A stretch of 64,000 bases of DNA from Turritopsis dohrnii (taxonomy: Eukaryota; Cnidaria; Hydrozoa; Anthoathecata; Oceaniidae): positions 248,001-312,000 of the forward strand of contig BQMF02000018.1 of NCBI GenBank assembly GCA_027922465.2. Reading direction: 5' to 3'. Made by a program: the position numbers and the translations under genes. This document shows positions 34,409-44,950 of this stretch, in pieces (within the stretch, counting starts at the first letter, position 1; each line of letters starts with the position of its first letter). Under the pieces are notes generated by a model that saw only the letters and a program-made list of their open reading frames with translations, was not told the DNA's origin and searched no databases.

Positions 34409-35460
34409 AAATCTTTAAAATAACTTTCTCGTGACCGCAGATAATCCTGCAGAAACTACGAACGATATTGATGCAGTAAAACATGCTCGTGTTGAGTGTG
34501 GAACAATTTATTTTTAAGTATTCATGTACATCATATATCACGTAATGAGGTTTTGAAAAATATATTTTAAACACAGTATCGTGTATTTAGCTTTTAAACT
34601 CCAGGAGATGGTTAGATAAGGGCGGCGAGACGTTTCCCCGTGTTTGTCTGTCGGTTATTCTGTAACGCCCTCAAAACGTTTAAGCTTCTGATCTAAATGA
34701 AAAAGATCATATTTCTCACTCTTAATAATTCTCACAATAACAATACTTTCTTCTCTGCTGTTATTCAAAACCCTTGCAACACGCCCGACCCTCCACCCTA
34801 AACTTAAACGCCCTATATCTCGGAATCTATCATATTATCTTCATTCGTTTTTTTAAGAAAAACTGATCTTTATTAGTTTGTGAGTCATTACATGAGCTTG
34901 GATCTACTGACTGGATTGCCATTCTAATTATGTTGCGAATCATCAGCCAGTCCAGAAAAACTCCTGGACTTGCAATTTATCTATACGTGAGAGCTACTAA
35001 ATTATAAGTCTGCATTATGATACGAATCTGATTGCACGTACCAAGTTGACTTGATGTGAGTGAGCAGCTAAATCCAAGTTGTGTTAGCAAGTTGCTTTGT
35101 ATAATAAAGTTCGACCAAGTATGAATTTTCTCAGACAAAAGAAGATTTGTTTCACTTCAACACAATGTGGTTCCACCATATGATTAGGTACCACGTGACT
35201 TTTGAAATCAACTATTGCTATTTAACTGTTGACTTCTTATTTCTTATTTTATAAAATTGTTTTTGTGTTGTTGATTTGATTCGGTTGTAGTTGAGTATAG
35301 ATCGCGCGTCTGTTCCACACCACTGAATTTCAAGATTTGCGGCACTTTCGCTGTTACTTCCGCGATGATAGAACACATGAAAACATCGGAAACGATGCGA
35401 AGAAGTATGTGGAAAGAAAGTTGGTTTCTGATTAAAATGTGACAACAGACTTTCAAGAAT
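34409..35460. other. Spacer between the two tandem paralogues
   Basis: Contains the 3' end of the upstream gene and the promoter of the downstream one. Minus-strand frames near 35218-35456 show no recognisable features. No other gene is seen. Confidence 0.5.
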
Positions 35461-37044
35461 ATGATGGAGATATTTTATATACTTTCAATACTGTGTTTTT
35501 GGCGCTCGCAACTCATAGCTGCTCAAGAAAGTTTTAACTTAAAAAACAAAAGAGAAGATGTTACCATGACACCAAATGGGTTATTTATCAACTATGGTAC
35601 AATTGACAGTCCATATCAAAAGTTCATGTCGCCGGTATGTACTTTATTTCAGTCGTCAGTAAAACGCAGGAAAACCTGGTTTCATCAGAATTTTCAAATT
35701 TTCATTTTTTTTAAGACCGTTGGTAACAGCTATGGAGACGTTGGTAACAGCTATGGAGACGTTATGGGCAGACTTGTTACTGATGGTGTTCATCAAACAC
35801 ATTATCATAATATACATCACCATCACAACGATGATGATGATTATGATGGAGATGATGACGACGGTTATGACGACGACGATGATGACGACGACGACGATGA
35901 CGACGACGACAACGAAATGAAAAGAGAGCGGGAATTGAGAAGACAGATGTATATGATGATGTTTTACGCTGTTCTTCGAGAAAACATATTACAGTCGTAT
36001 TTTCATCACTCACCAACAGTCCATTTTCCTAGGAGAACTTTGCTTCCCTCGTATGACCATGGATACCTAATGACGAAAAAAGAATACGCTGATCACTTGC
36101 TAGAATATCTTCATCATAGACCGTGGTACCAAAGTATCCCGAAATCACACGGAAACTACTATGACGTCAGAGACGAATACAACAACAAACTACACCAATT
36201 TTATAATACGCAACCAAGTCACACAAATCAAGGTTACGAACAAATTGCGCCAGTCGAACAATTACACCCTTTTCTTCACGGACGCCCATCAGTAAAAACA
36301 GCAACGTTTTGGAATCAAGTTGCTTTTCCTTTGATTCAAGATCATGTTTCGGGGTACGCCCTACCAACGCATGGTGGGGTGAAGGGACAAACACTCCCCA
36401 TAGAACCTTTAGCTTACAAGAAAGCCTCGCCATATCAGAAACATAATCCCGTAACTTCTTTTGAAAAGGAGAGATTTAATCCCTCTGGTAAACAGGCTCT
36501 CTATAATACCACTGAAGAAAGAGAACACAAAGAAGTGGAGAATACAAGAAAGGATAACTCAACATATGTTTCTAACTTTAAAAAGGTTCTCGACGAGATT
36601 GGAAACATTTCACGAAGCAAGTTCCAGCGTTTGAAACTAAAGTTATTGAACGTAATTTCTAAGAAAACCAATGATAGTCAACTTCAAAAAATTACCGAAA
36701 ATGGAAAAGATTTATTAAAAAACATAAACGTACACCAAGACTTAACTTACAAGAACAAAAAGAATGAAAATACCAAAGAAATTTCACACGTAAATGTGAA
36801 CAGGACTGATCTCGAAACAAAGAAAAAAATTGAATGGACAGATAAGCACAAAAACTTCATATCGTGCCGATACAAGGTTGGAAATTGTACAAGAACTGCA
36901 GTTCATCCCATTGCCAGCATACATAGTCCTTACAAACTATTTGGAAAAAGAAAACATTTTTTAAGAAAGGTTTACCCATCTAAAATGTTTGTAAATACAT
37001 CGATCACGTGGTTTAAAGAGAAAAATAAAGTCAAACATTTTTAG
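35461..37044 (+). CDS. Secreted Asp-rich protein, two exons (family member 4)
   Basis: The whole interval is open, but GTATGT at 35635 and TTTTTTAAG at 35715 define an 81-nt intron at the same place as in the neighbouring paralogue. Removing it gives 500 residues; retaining it adds 27 residues in frame. The signal peptide is about residues 1-21, followed by a Lys-Arg site and MTPNGLFINY. Exon 2 opens with a doubled VGNSYGD, then a His run and an uninterrupted poly-Asp region around residues 98-125. NQGYEQIAP lies near residue 229, FWNQVAFPLIQDHVSGY near 256, then HGGVKGQ, and a Lys-rich C-terminal third with several glycosylation sequons and two late Cys. Conservation of motif order with the upstream gene shows a local duplication; the poly-Asp tract is where they differ most. 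Function is not known. Confidence 0.85.
   Translation: MMEIFYILSILCFWRSQLIAAQESFNLKNKREDVTMTPNGLFINYGTIDSPYQKFMSPVCTLFQSSVKRRKTWFHQNFQIFIFFKTVGNSYGDVGNSYGDVMGRLVTDGVHQTHYHNIHHHHNDDDDYDGDDDDGYDDDDDDDDDDDDDDNEMKRERELRRQMYMMMFYAVLRENILQSYFHHSPTVHFPRRTLLPSYDHGYLMTKKEYADHLLEYLHHRPWYQSIPKSHGNYYDVRDEYNNKLHQFYNTQPSHTNQGYEQIAPVEQLHPFLHGRPSVKTATFWNQVAFPLIQDHVSGYALPTHGGVKGQTLPIEPLAYKKASPYQKHNPVTSFEKERFNPSGKQALYNTTEEREHKEVENTRKDNSTYVSNFKKVLDEIGNISRSKFQRLKLKLLNVISKKTNDSQLQKITENGKDLLKNINVHQDLTYKNKKNENTKEISHVNVNRTDLETKKKIEWTDKHKNFISCRYKVGNCTRTAVHPIASIHSPYKLFGKRKHFLRKVYPSKMFVNTSITWFKEKNKVKHF
35834..35915 (+). repeat. GAC/GAT codon-repeat tract encoding poly-Asp
   Basis: A run of GAT and GAC codons with occasional Gly or Tyr codons encodes nearly pure Asp. 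Mixed use of both Asp codons argues that the protein sequence, not simple slippage alone, is maintained. Similar but shorter tracts occur at 4285-4345 and 16805-16915. Confidence 0.9.
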
Positions 37045-37246
37045 TGGCGGGAATTATTCTTAACACATTCAAAATTTTGAGAAAAACATTATTTTAATAT
37101 ACTTTATGTATATTTATATTTTAATATTTCAGTCGTTTTAGCCTCGTTTCCCTGAGGTAAATTTAACAACATTTAAAGCAAAACTTGTGAAAATCTTATT
37201 TTTAATTAAGTTTTTTGTATCAGTTACAATCCACTTAAAACATATA
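37045..37246. other. 3' flank of family member 4
   Basis: Short AT-rich region between the stop codon and the start of a MITE. No separate feature was recognised. Confidence 0.5.
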
Positions 37247-38168
37247 CAGTGTGTCCACCAGAAAGTGGGCACCTTGTTTTAAACACAAATAACTTTTCGA
37301 GTTTTTAACAATACAATGCGGTTTTTATACTGTTGGAAAGAGGATTTTTTGAGCTTTCCAAAAATATAAGTTGTTATTTATAAAAATTTTTATTCTAAAG
37401 AATATTAAGTATTTTTTGTTTCGATACGGTTGTTAATTTTGTAATGATCAATAAAACAGACTTTTAACGAGCAATTAACCTTTTGTTTCGTTGAAACAAC
37501 CGCTGTTGGTGGTGCTGTGCTAATTTTGTCACGAAATATTTTGAAAAGACACAAACTTTTTTTCATTGTGCAATTTTTTATTATTATTTAATAATTTCAT
37601 ATTCCCAAGCATTGCCAAAATCTTTATAAGCGAGAAAACAAACTTTTATGAAATTCATTCAATCATGCAGTTAACAGTCCAGCAGTGAACTTTCGTTGTA
37701 AGAAAAGTTTCATGAGACGAAAAGTTATGTAGCTGTTGTTTAGGCTTTTAGACAGCAGTTTCTGGGTAGAAATCCCCCATCAAAAAGCACGATTCAAACT
37801 TTTTAAAAGTTTGTAAAAGAGTTTTAGAAATGAAACTTTCATGTTTCAAGCTTGTAAAAACGTAAAATTTTCCTTGTGTAAACGCAGCTTTATTACAATA
37901 TTTTAGCTTTTTATGATTTCCCATGCTACTCGAGTCGTTAACATCTATTCAAACAAGCATTAATTGATCGTTATTGATTTAATGTCATGGTTTCATGGTA
38001 AAACCGATTATATTTCCAGAAAAATTGGTTTTTCTATGAAAAGGGTCATATATTTAGAAAGAGCAAAACATTTTCTTTATGTTAATATAAAAATTGAAAA
38101 AAACAAGCACGAAAAACAAAAGATATGCTTATTAAAAGTTAGGTGCCCACTTTCTGGTGGACACACTG
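37247..38168. mobile_element. Mariner/Tc1-like non-autonomous element, 922 bp
   Basis: Perfect terminal inverted repeats of about 28 bp start CAGTGTGTCCACCAGAAAGT and are flanked by TA on both sides, the target site of the Tc1/mariner superfamily. The interior has no transposase frame; the longest frame (37964-38203) runs into the right repeat. It is a MITE or a deleted mariner copy. The exact match of the two ends suggests a fairly recent insertion. Confidence 0.85.
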
Positions 38169-38862
38169 TATCTGCCTATTGGATTGTTTGGGGAATAGCT
38201 TAAATGAAAACTGGTGATTAAGTTGGAGAAAGCTATATTTCAGGTAAAAGAATATAAGATGTGAGTTGGAGAACGAATGAAGTTTGTAGCTTGTTTGAGT
38301 TTGAGTTCATAAGAGAGGAAAATCAGAAGTTTCAAAAGGGTTTCTTTATTTAACAATGGTTTGATAGTAATTCAGTAACAAAATTTCATAACAGTTGCAC
38401 GTACTAGGAAGATTAGTCGTGAAATCGCATTTTTAAACTTTTTACAGTTATTTTTATCAGCGAAGGCTTTAGCTACATAATCTGCACGAAAAATGAACAT
38501 GTTTTGAAAGCGCCGTGTAAGTGTTTATTTTGTCAAGCATTATACATCTTTCTTTCTACAGAACTAGCAAGATAGAAATCTATGTAAAGCAAACTCTTGT
38601 TTACCAAATGATGATGAACAGATGGCTGTTTTTTTGAAAAGGTGTAAATATGAGCACAACGACATACGTGTGTGAACAAGCCATGTTTTTTCTTGTTTAA
38701 ACACCTGACCCTGGATGCTAAAGTCGCCAAAAAGTGTCTCAAATAAAAACGCCCATAACTTTCTTTAAAAAAATTGACAACTCAACAAAATAACTTGTGA
38801 CTGAAAGCTAAATGATATACCTAGGTAATAAAGGTAATTTTAAAGGATTTTAAAGGCCTCCT
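38169..38862. other. Intergenic, no gene recognised
   Basis: AT-rich sequence between two MITEs with only short frames of no recognisable nature. Confidence 0.4.
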
Positions 38863-39299
38863 TAGGACAGCTTTATACAGCCGCATAATCGCCGTGTCGA
38901 ATTAAATTACTTTAATTCGGGTAAAATTCGACAAAAATGCGACAGTCAATTTATACAGGTTTTGTTGCCGCATATCAAATTCGACATGACTTTAGACAGC
39001 CGCATAAATGTCGAATAAATTTCTCATCGTGTGTTTCTTACACGCTGTCCACTACTTTCATGCACTTTTTTTCACGAAGTTCAATCAAGCTGTTATTAAA
39101 TTCGACGATTATGCGGCTGTATAAAGTGATGCCGAATTTATGTCGAAGATTGCCGTTTTATTCGACAAACTCTGCTGAACTTAATTCATTATGTCGCACT
39201 TAATTAATTTTTCACTTTATACAGTCGAATTTACGTCGCATTTAATAAAGAGTTTAATTCGACGCGGCGATTATGCGGCTGTATAAAGCTGTCCTTAGA
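38863..39299. mobile_element. MITE with TTATACAGCCGCATAA ends and internal copies
   Basis: The left end (GGACAGCTTTATACAGCCGC) is the inverse of the right end (GCGGCTGTATAAAGCTGTCC), and the inverted repeat extends about 45 bp including ATAATCGCCG. Extra copies of ACAGCCGCATAA or its inverse TTATGCGGCTGTATAAA lie inside near 38997 and 39108. Many short GTCGAAT/ATTCGAC boxes occur throughout. There is no coding potential. Confidence 0.8.
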
Positions 39300-40940
39300 T
39301 ACTAAAAATTTATTTCGTGTCTACGGCACTGGGAAGAACTCATCACATGTTCGACGCATTGGTTTTATTTTATAGCAGGTTCCCCACTACAGTCGACTCT
39401 CGAAAGAATGAATTGTTGGAATTCCTAAGATTGTGGATGGATGATTTTTTGGCAATGATGGTTACGTATGCTGTTATTGGAAGGGAAGTTTAATGTCCTT
39501 TCTAGTCATCGGTACTACATCACACAGATGTAGATAATTCAATAAGTCACGTGGTTAAGGCGATCTTTCGTTCGCTTCTAAATCTTGTTTCAGTTCTGTT
39601 TTTTAAAACTTCTAATACTATTAAGATTATTGATCAAGTATTTGAAGTCAAAAGAGTTCCGAAAACGACTTCAAACATGTGGAAATATTTTAAGATGATG
39701 AAGTGAGGAACCAGAGATCCGCGGAATGATTTCAATACAAAAATTAATTGGGATTAAAAAGCCTATTTAATGAAGAAGAAAAAATTAATCGTTTTTGAAC
39801 TATTTTATTTCTTTGATGTTACATTTGAGCTGATTTTCCTATTAGTTAGCAGTTGAAAGCTAAAGCTGCAGAGGTAAGTCGACGATAACATATAAAGTAG
39901 GTTGGCCCATTTATAGAATCATTTATGGAAACAAGAGTTCATTTAGGTTTTCAAGTCAACGTTTCGGAAGAACATTTCTAAAATATTTATTTCTTGAATC
40001 AACTTCAAAGTGTTAGACATCCTTCCTTTGTCAAGTGTTTTCCAAATGAAGTAGCTGAAGGGATGATATCACAAGAAGGAAAACCAGATATGTTTTATTA
40101 CGTTTGAAGAAACAGTTTCGACATTAAATTGTTTTTGTATTGCGTATGTGTAAAATAAATTTGTCTATTGCATAACATGTTAACAAGACGATAATTTCAA
40201 TTTTCTGAAATTGTCACTATTGTCCCAAAAACACCCCCGAATTCTTTCCGCATCTCCGTTGTTAAGGGTTTTGCTTCTGCTCTGCAAAGTCTTTTCCAAC
40301 CATTTCATAAATTTTCGTTATTTAATGCTGTTCCTACTACTTTTCGAACAGGTTAATTAGCGGTAAAGTTTTGATTGTTTATAATGACTTGACTGAAATA
40401 TTGGTTTATTTTAGCGTTGCATTACATAATTTATTACCTCTTGCGGTTCACTCTATCATATCTCCATGTTTCCTGCCACACTAACTAAGTAACTTGTTCA
40501 AATCATCATGACAGGAAATTCTGACAGCTGTTATTACTTTAGTGATGTTTTCAAAGTTGTTGTGATATCATGTGGCTACGTATCTTCTCGCCATCCATCT
40601 CCATTAACTGTGTTTCTTACACGAAATGTTTTGGGAAATCTTTTAGTTTACCTCAGAGTATACAGAAAGATCGCGTGCGTAAATGACGTCCAAGTGTGAA
40701 CAGAGGTTTAGAGATATGATATAAGCAATATTTTAATATTTCAAAGAATTATGATGTTGTTTATGAATACAGCATTGGAGTAATGATAAATTAATTAATG
40801 TTTTATAAATATGAAATCACTTAATATACAACGTATTTCCATGTTGTTTCCTTTAAAGGAAAAAAGAACATTTCAAACATGTGATTTGGTAAATCAATTT
40901 TTACAATATGTTGGTTGCTTGAATTTCAACGAAAGCCATC
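39300..40940. other. Intergenic upstream of the kinase gene
   Basis: No gene was recognised. CAGTCGACTCTCGAAAGAAT at 39392 resembles pogo/Tigger-type terminal sequence and also the block at 45272, but no partner end was found nearby. The 63-codon frame at 40508-40699 is unsupported. Confidence 0.4.
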
Positions 40941-43061
40941 ATGTCCTTGGATGATCGTATCTGTCAAAAACTAGCAATTCATGGATATAACTTGCAAAGT
41001 TTGATTGGTAAGACATTCATTAAATCTTTAGGACATTTTGCCTTTCTTACTCTTGACAGGTACTCTGATTGCTACCATAGGAAAAGGAGCTTTTGGGACC
41101 GTTTATGAATGCCGGAAAATATACTCCAGAAAGATTTTTGCAGCAAAGTTGATAGAAGCTGATGAAAATACAACCCTAAAATTAAATACAGAAAATGAAA
41201 TTGAAGTAAGAATCGAAAATGTGTTATTGCCTTGTAAAACCTGTGCAGCTCTACAAAATGTCTGCACCCCAACATCTGTGCAGATAAGTTTTCTTTCCTT
41301 TCAAATAAACTGGGTTCGTCCTGCTGCCCTGTTCTTGACTAAATGGGTCAGGTTTATTAAAACATTTTCCTTAGGAAAGCATTTTTTATGCTGAAGTAAA
41401 TTTCCATTGGACCTTGTTCTAGATTTTGAGAGACTTAACTTCACATCGACATATTGTTCAATTACTGGGAGTTGTGAGAGACCATGGCTGCGTCATTCAA
41501 ATATTGGAATACATACCAGGTTCTACTTTCTTAAAGGGAATATACAACTGGCCTCGTTTTAAAGAACATAATCTTAAAAGCACTTTAAAGCAAATTTTAT
41601 CTGCTTTGGATTATTGTCAATCCAATAGAGTGATACATAGGGTTAGTGATTTATATTTGACTTTTTTTCACTAGCTTTCTTCAACACATTGCTTAGTTAA
41701 TTGCTAACTTTCTATATAACACCAGCACGTGATTAAACAAGATATTATTGTCGTCATATTTTCATATCTTTCCAGGATATTTGTCCAGATAATATCATGT
41801 GGTATCAGATCCCAACAGCAAAAAAACCCAATCAGGTAGCAGTTCTGAAACTGATCGACTTCAACCTTGCAAGGCGGTTGCAAGGTGAGAAAAATGTTGT
41901 CAAACACTCAATTGTCCATGAAGATCTCGTTTTTCATAGCAATAGTAAACTATGTTTCAAGAAGAATTTGCAGTCATTTAAATCTCAATATGGTTTTTAA
42001 TAATAGCATTTATTTTCTAGAACATATAAAGGTCATTAGAGCTGATCCTTTGGGAAATCCTTCTTATATGGCACCCGAATGTTTGCAAGAAAAGTCAGTG
42101 GTCACATTTACCAGCGATATATGGAGTGTGGGCGTAATAGCATTTACTCTTATGGTAACTGAACATTTTTAAGAAACAAAGCAACTTTTTACAATGTGAT
42201 GCTAGTGAAAATGAACTCGAGAGAGTAGTTTCCTGCAGTTTGAAGTGGTTACGTGTTTTTCTTAGGCTGGGTACCCACCATTTTGGAGTGATAACTACAA
42301 TCATTTGTTAGAGAATATCTGCGAAGCTAACTACGTTTTTGCTGACTCATTATGGAAGCACGTTTCCAGTGAAGCCAAAAATTTCATAAAAAGAGCTGTA
42401 AGTGAAAGTTTATATGCGTCTAAAATTTTAGACTTTAAGATTGTACAGATTTTGGAAGCAGAATGTTTCGAAATGACCATTTATCCAGTTGTTGTCCGCA
42501 GAAATAGAATGAAATTTTAAAGTTTCAGTAGCTAACTAAAAGAAGTTCTGAAATGCAGGTGTTGGTGTAGTTACTGTACCATCTGGTCATCGAAATTGCA
42601 TGACAACTTTCATCTGGTCATGGAAATTGCATGACAGCTTTCACCAGACGTTTGCAGCTTATGTAACACTTTCTTACTTCCTCTAGCTTTGTAAAGACAT
42701 GCATGAACGGCCAACAGCCAGCGAGTTATTGCCTCATAAATGGCTCCGATCCGAGATTGCAAAAGAAGAAAACATTCATTGGGCGGGCCACACAAGACTG
42801 AAATCATTTCTTCAATCTCTTGATGAAAAACGAAATAGGTTTGTTTTCAAGGTATGACTTCAAACTTTATCAAATTGCATTCTTTTTAAACATTGATGTT
42901 ACAATTTTTTCAGAAATCCCACTCGCAAATGTACATTAATCAGAAGCGAAAGAAAAGCATTCATTCCAGACGAGAGTATGTTCAATAATCCCCTGAGAAA
43001 AGATTTCCAGAAAAAGAGTAATCTTAACAAGACAGATGAAGATGTATTTTTTCATTGGTGA
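40941..43061 (+). CDS. CAMK-like Ser/Thr protein kinase, eight exons, DFN variant
   Basis: Exons: 40941-41007, 41060-41205, 41423-41641, 41776-41884, 42021-42154, 42266-42397, 42687-42838 and 42914-43061. All introns are GT-AG, and the reading phases join to 368 residues. Landmarks are: glycine loop IGKGAFGTVYE; FAAKL with the ATP-binding Lys; SHRHIVQLLGV; catalytic loop VIHR-DICPDNI, split exactly by an intron; LIDFNLARRL, where the usual DFG is DFN; SYMAPECL; FTSDIWSVGVIAFTLM; and PPFWSDN. The domain fills most of the protein, with a 55-residue basic tail. The fold and the APE and SDIWSVGV motifs fit the CAMK group. Asn in place of the DFG glycine keeps the Mg-binding Asp, so activity is plausible but may be altered. 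A polyadenylation signal AATAAA lies at 43091. Confidence 0.85.
42581..42645. repeat. 32-bp tandem duplication in a kinase intron
   Basis: CATCTGGTCAT(C/G)GAAATTGC followed by ATGACA(A/G)CTTTCA occurs twice in tandem in intron 6 of the kinase gene. Confidence 0.8.
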
Positions 43062-44008
43062 GGTGTGACACGGCATCATAAGCAAACGTTAATAAATTCT
43101 TTCGAAAGAACTTTGGAAATTCGCACTAAGAATTAGGATATATAAATTGTAAATATGTAACTAGAAAAATAATATTTCTATTAATCAAAAATTTCCGTTG
43201 CGATGTACATCACGTGAATGTACCCGTCTGTCCTTATCAAAGCTCCCCGTAGAACAACAATTTGATATTCAAAACGACTAGTGGACTAACTAAATCTAAG
43301 CACGGTGCTTTCGCGGAAATCCGGGAAAGGTCTACTTTCAAAAATCCGAAACATAAAGGAAATAACATGCAATATTTTTCAGCCTTAAAATATGGATGGT
43401 TGTGTTCTTCTAATTTTAACAAATAGATTTAATTTGGGTAAACTGTGGTTTGCCTAAACATTTTAAGAACACCGGAAGAATTTGATTTACATTAGTGTTG
43501 AGAATCATCAGATACAAAGTAAATGGAATGACAGTTATTCGGAAACCTAAACTTGATCGGAAACATCGGAACTTGATGGTAAACATCGGAAAGCCTTTTA
43601 TAGAAACGAAGTTCCACTTTCGTTTACAAATTGACTGTTTACGAATTAACTGATTGCCATCTTGGTATTTTACTCCAAATGCGCTCTAAGAACACACTTG
43701 TCCATTAGAGCCAGTGATTGTTAACAAAGAGGTCTTAGTGCGTGTCTGGACGTAAACCTTGTCAGAGAACTAGACGCAGGTAAGTAAGTAAGTAAGTAAG
43801 TAAGTAACGGGAGTTTTCAGTCCTTGGGCTTCCATCCGTAATGGTTGGTTCTTCCGCCCGCCGACTTGCAACTATTAGTTGACTATTAGTTGATTAGGTT
43901 TGGCGGCCAACCGTAACCGATGAAAGGTGAGGTTTGTTACGCCGACAAATGTAGTAACTTCGCTAAATGTAGTAAAAAATCAACGACAAATGTAGTAATT
44001 TCGCTAAA
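43062..44008. other. Intergenic with TAAG microsatellite and dispersed repeats
   Basis: About seven TAAG units lie at 43781-43807. GGGCTTCCATCCGTAATGG with TTGGTTCTTCCGCCCG at 43829-43860 resembles 31440-31480. ACAAATGTAGTAA(C/T)TTCGCTAA repeats occur between 43945 and 44010. No gene is seen before the LINE fragment. Confidence 0.5.
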
Positions 44009-44950
44009 ATGGTTAACCTACGTGAAATCTACATCTACAAAACGATAATTCTCCCTTTCTTAACGTACTGTTCTGTTGTAACGATTGGTGTAATCCTAGA
44101 ATACTTGAAGGACAAGATCGCCAGTTTAGAACAACGTGCACAGGAAATTGTAGGGCATGAGTTTGTAATACTCAAGTCAAACACAATTATTCGTAAGAAA
44201 GCCGTAAAGTATGTTCATCGGTGCCTAGCTAATGACGCATGCTCAAATTTCCAAAACTATTTTCAACTACCTTATCGGCCCTTTTTATGCCGGCCCTAAT
44301 GTGGCGTTAATTTTGGTGTGCGGCGTTAAAAGGGCCGGCGTAAAAAGGGCCGGCGTAAAAAGGGCCAAAAAATGGAAATTTTTCGGCGTTATTTTTTAAA
44401 GTTGAAATTTAGATTTGAAAATATGAAACAAACTTTAGATGTGAAAGAACTCTTTGGAGACAATGAAGAGTCAGATGAAGGAGAAGTTGAAGCAGAAATA
44501 GAGGTAGAATCAGATGACGATGAGGGAATTAGAGAAAATAATGAAAGCATTAATGAAAAAGAGGACGAAGTAACTGTAATAGATTAAGTCTTACGATGTA
44601 TTAGATGATATTATTAGAAGGCATTTGTAGTATAAGTTAAAATTTGAACAGAAAAAGTGAAAAATAGTGCTTAAAAATTTTTTTTTTTCTTTTTTACTTT
44701 TGAGGCGTAAATAACGGCCCTAAGTGGCGTTAAGGCAAAATCTTGGGGTGGCGGAATAAGGGCCGGCGTAAAAAGGGCCGATAAGGTATGTGCTGGACGA
44801 AATACACGAAACAATGGAAACCTCATACGACTGACACAAGTAAAATTAGAAGCAGAATCTCGTTTTACTTTCAAGGGGCTTTCCCTTCTGAGATAAGAGC
44901 TGAAAAGGATTATGAAAAATTTAAAAATCTTATAGAAAATTTGTAAATTT
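44009..44950 (+). pseudogene. LINE (non-LTR) reverse transcriptase C-terminal remnant, interrupted
   Basis: 44009-44267 encodes YKTIILPFLTYCSVV and KIASLEQRAQEIVG, the usual sequence after the RT domain in non-LTR retrotransposons. After the inserted element (44268-44789) the protein sequence resumes with NTRNNGNLIRLTQVKLEAES and RFTFKGLSLL, again typical of the extreme C-terminus, and ends at a stop soon after. A 3' tail of AATAAT-type repeats near 45150-45190 fits the end of such an element. The catalytic RT core is absent, so this is a 5'-truncated, dead copy, as is common for LINEs. Confidence 0.7.
44268..44789. mobile_element. 522-bp element with CCTTATCGGCCCTTTTTA ends
   Basis: The left end TACCTTATCGGCCCTTTTTA is inverted at the right as TAAAAAGGGCCGATAAGGTA. 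Inside both ends are further copies of GGGCCGGCGTAAAAA and a GGCGTTAA box. It splits the LINE remnant and is therefore younger. A 71-codon frame (44372-44587) encodes a Glu/Asp-rich peptide but is not supported as a gene. Confidence 0.75.

Noticed and set aside
39392..39420. Possible pogo/Tigger terminal repeat
   Set aside because: Only one end is recognisable, and the similarity to the block at 45271 is short, so no element could be delimited.
44372..44587. Acidic 71-codon frame
   Set aside because: Lies wholly inside the GGCCCTTTTT element and has no support beyond composition.
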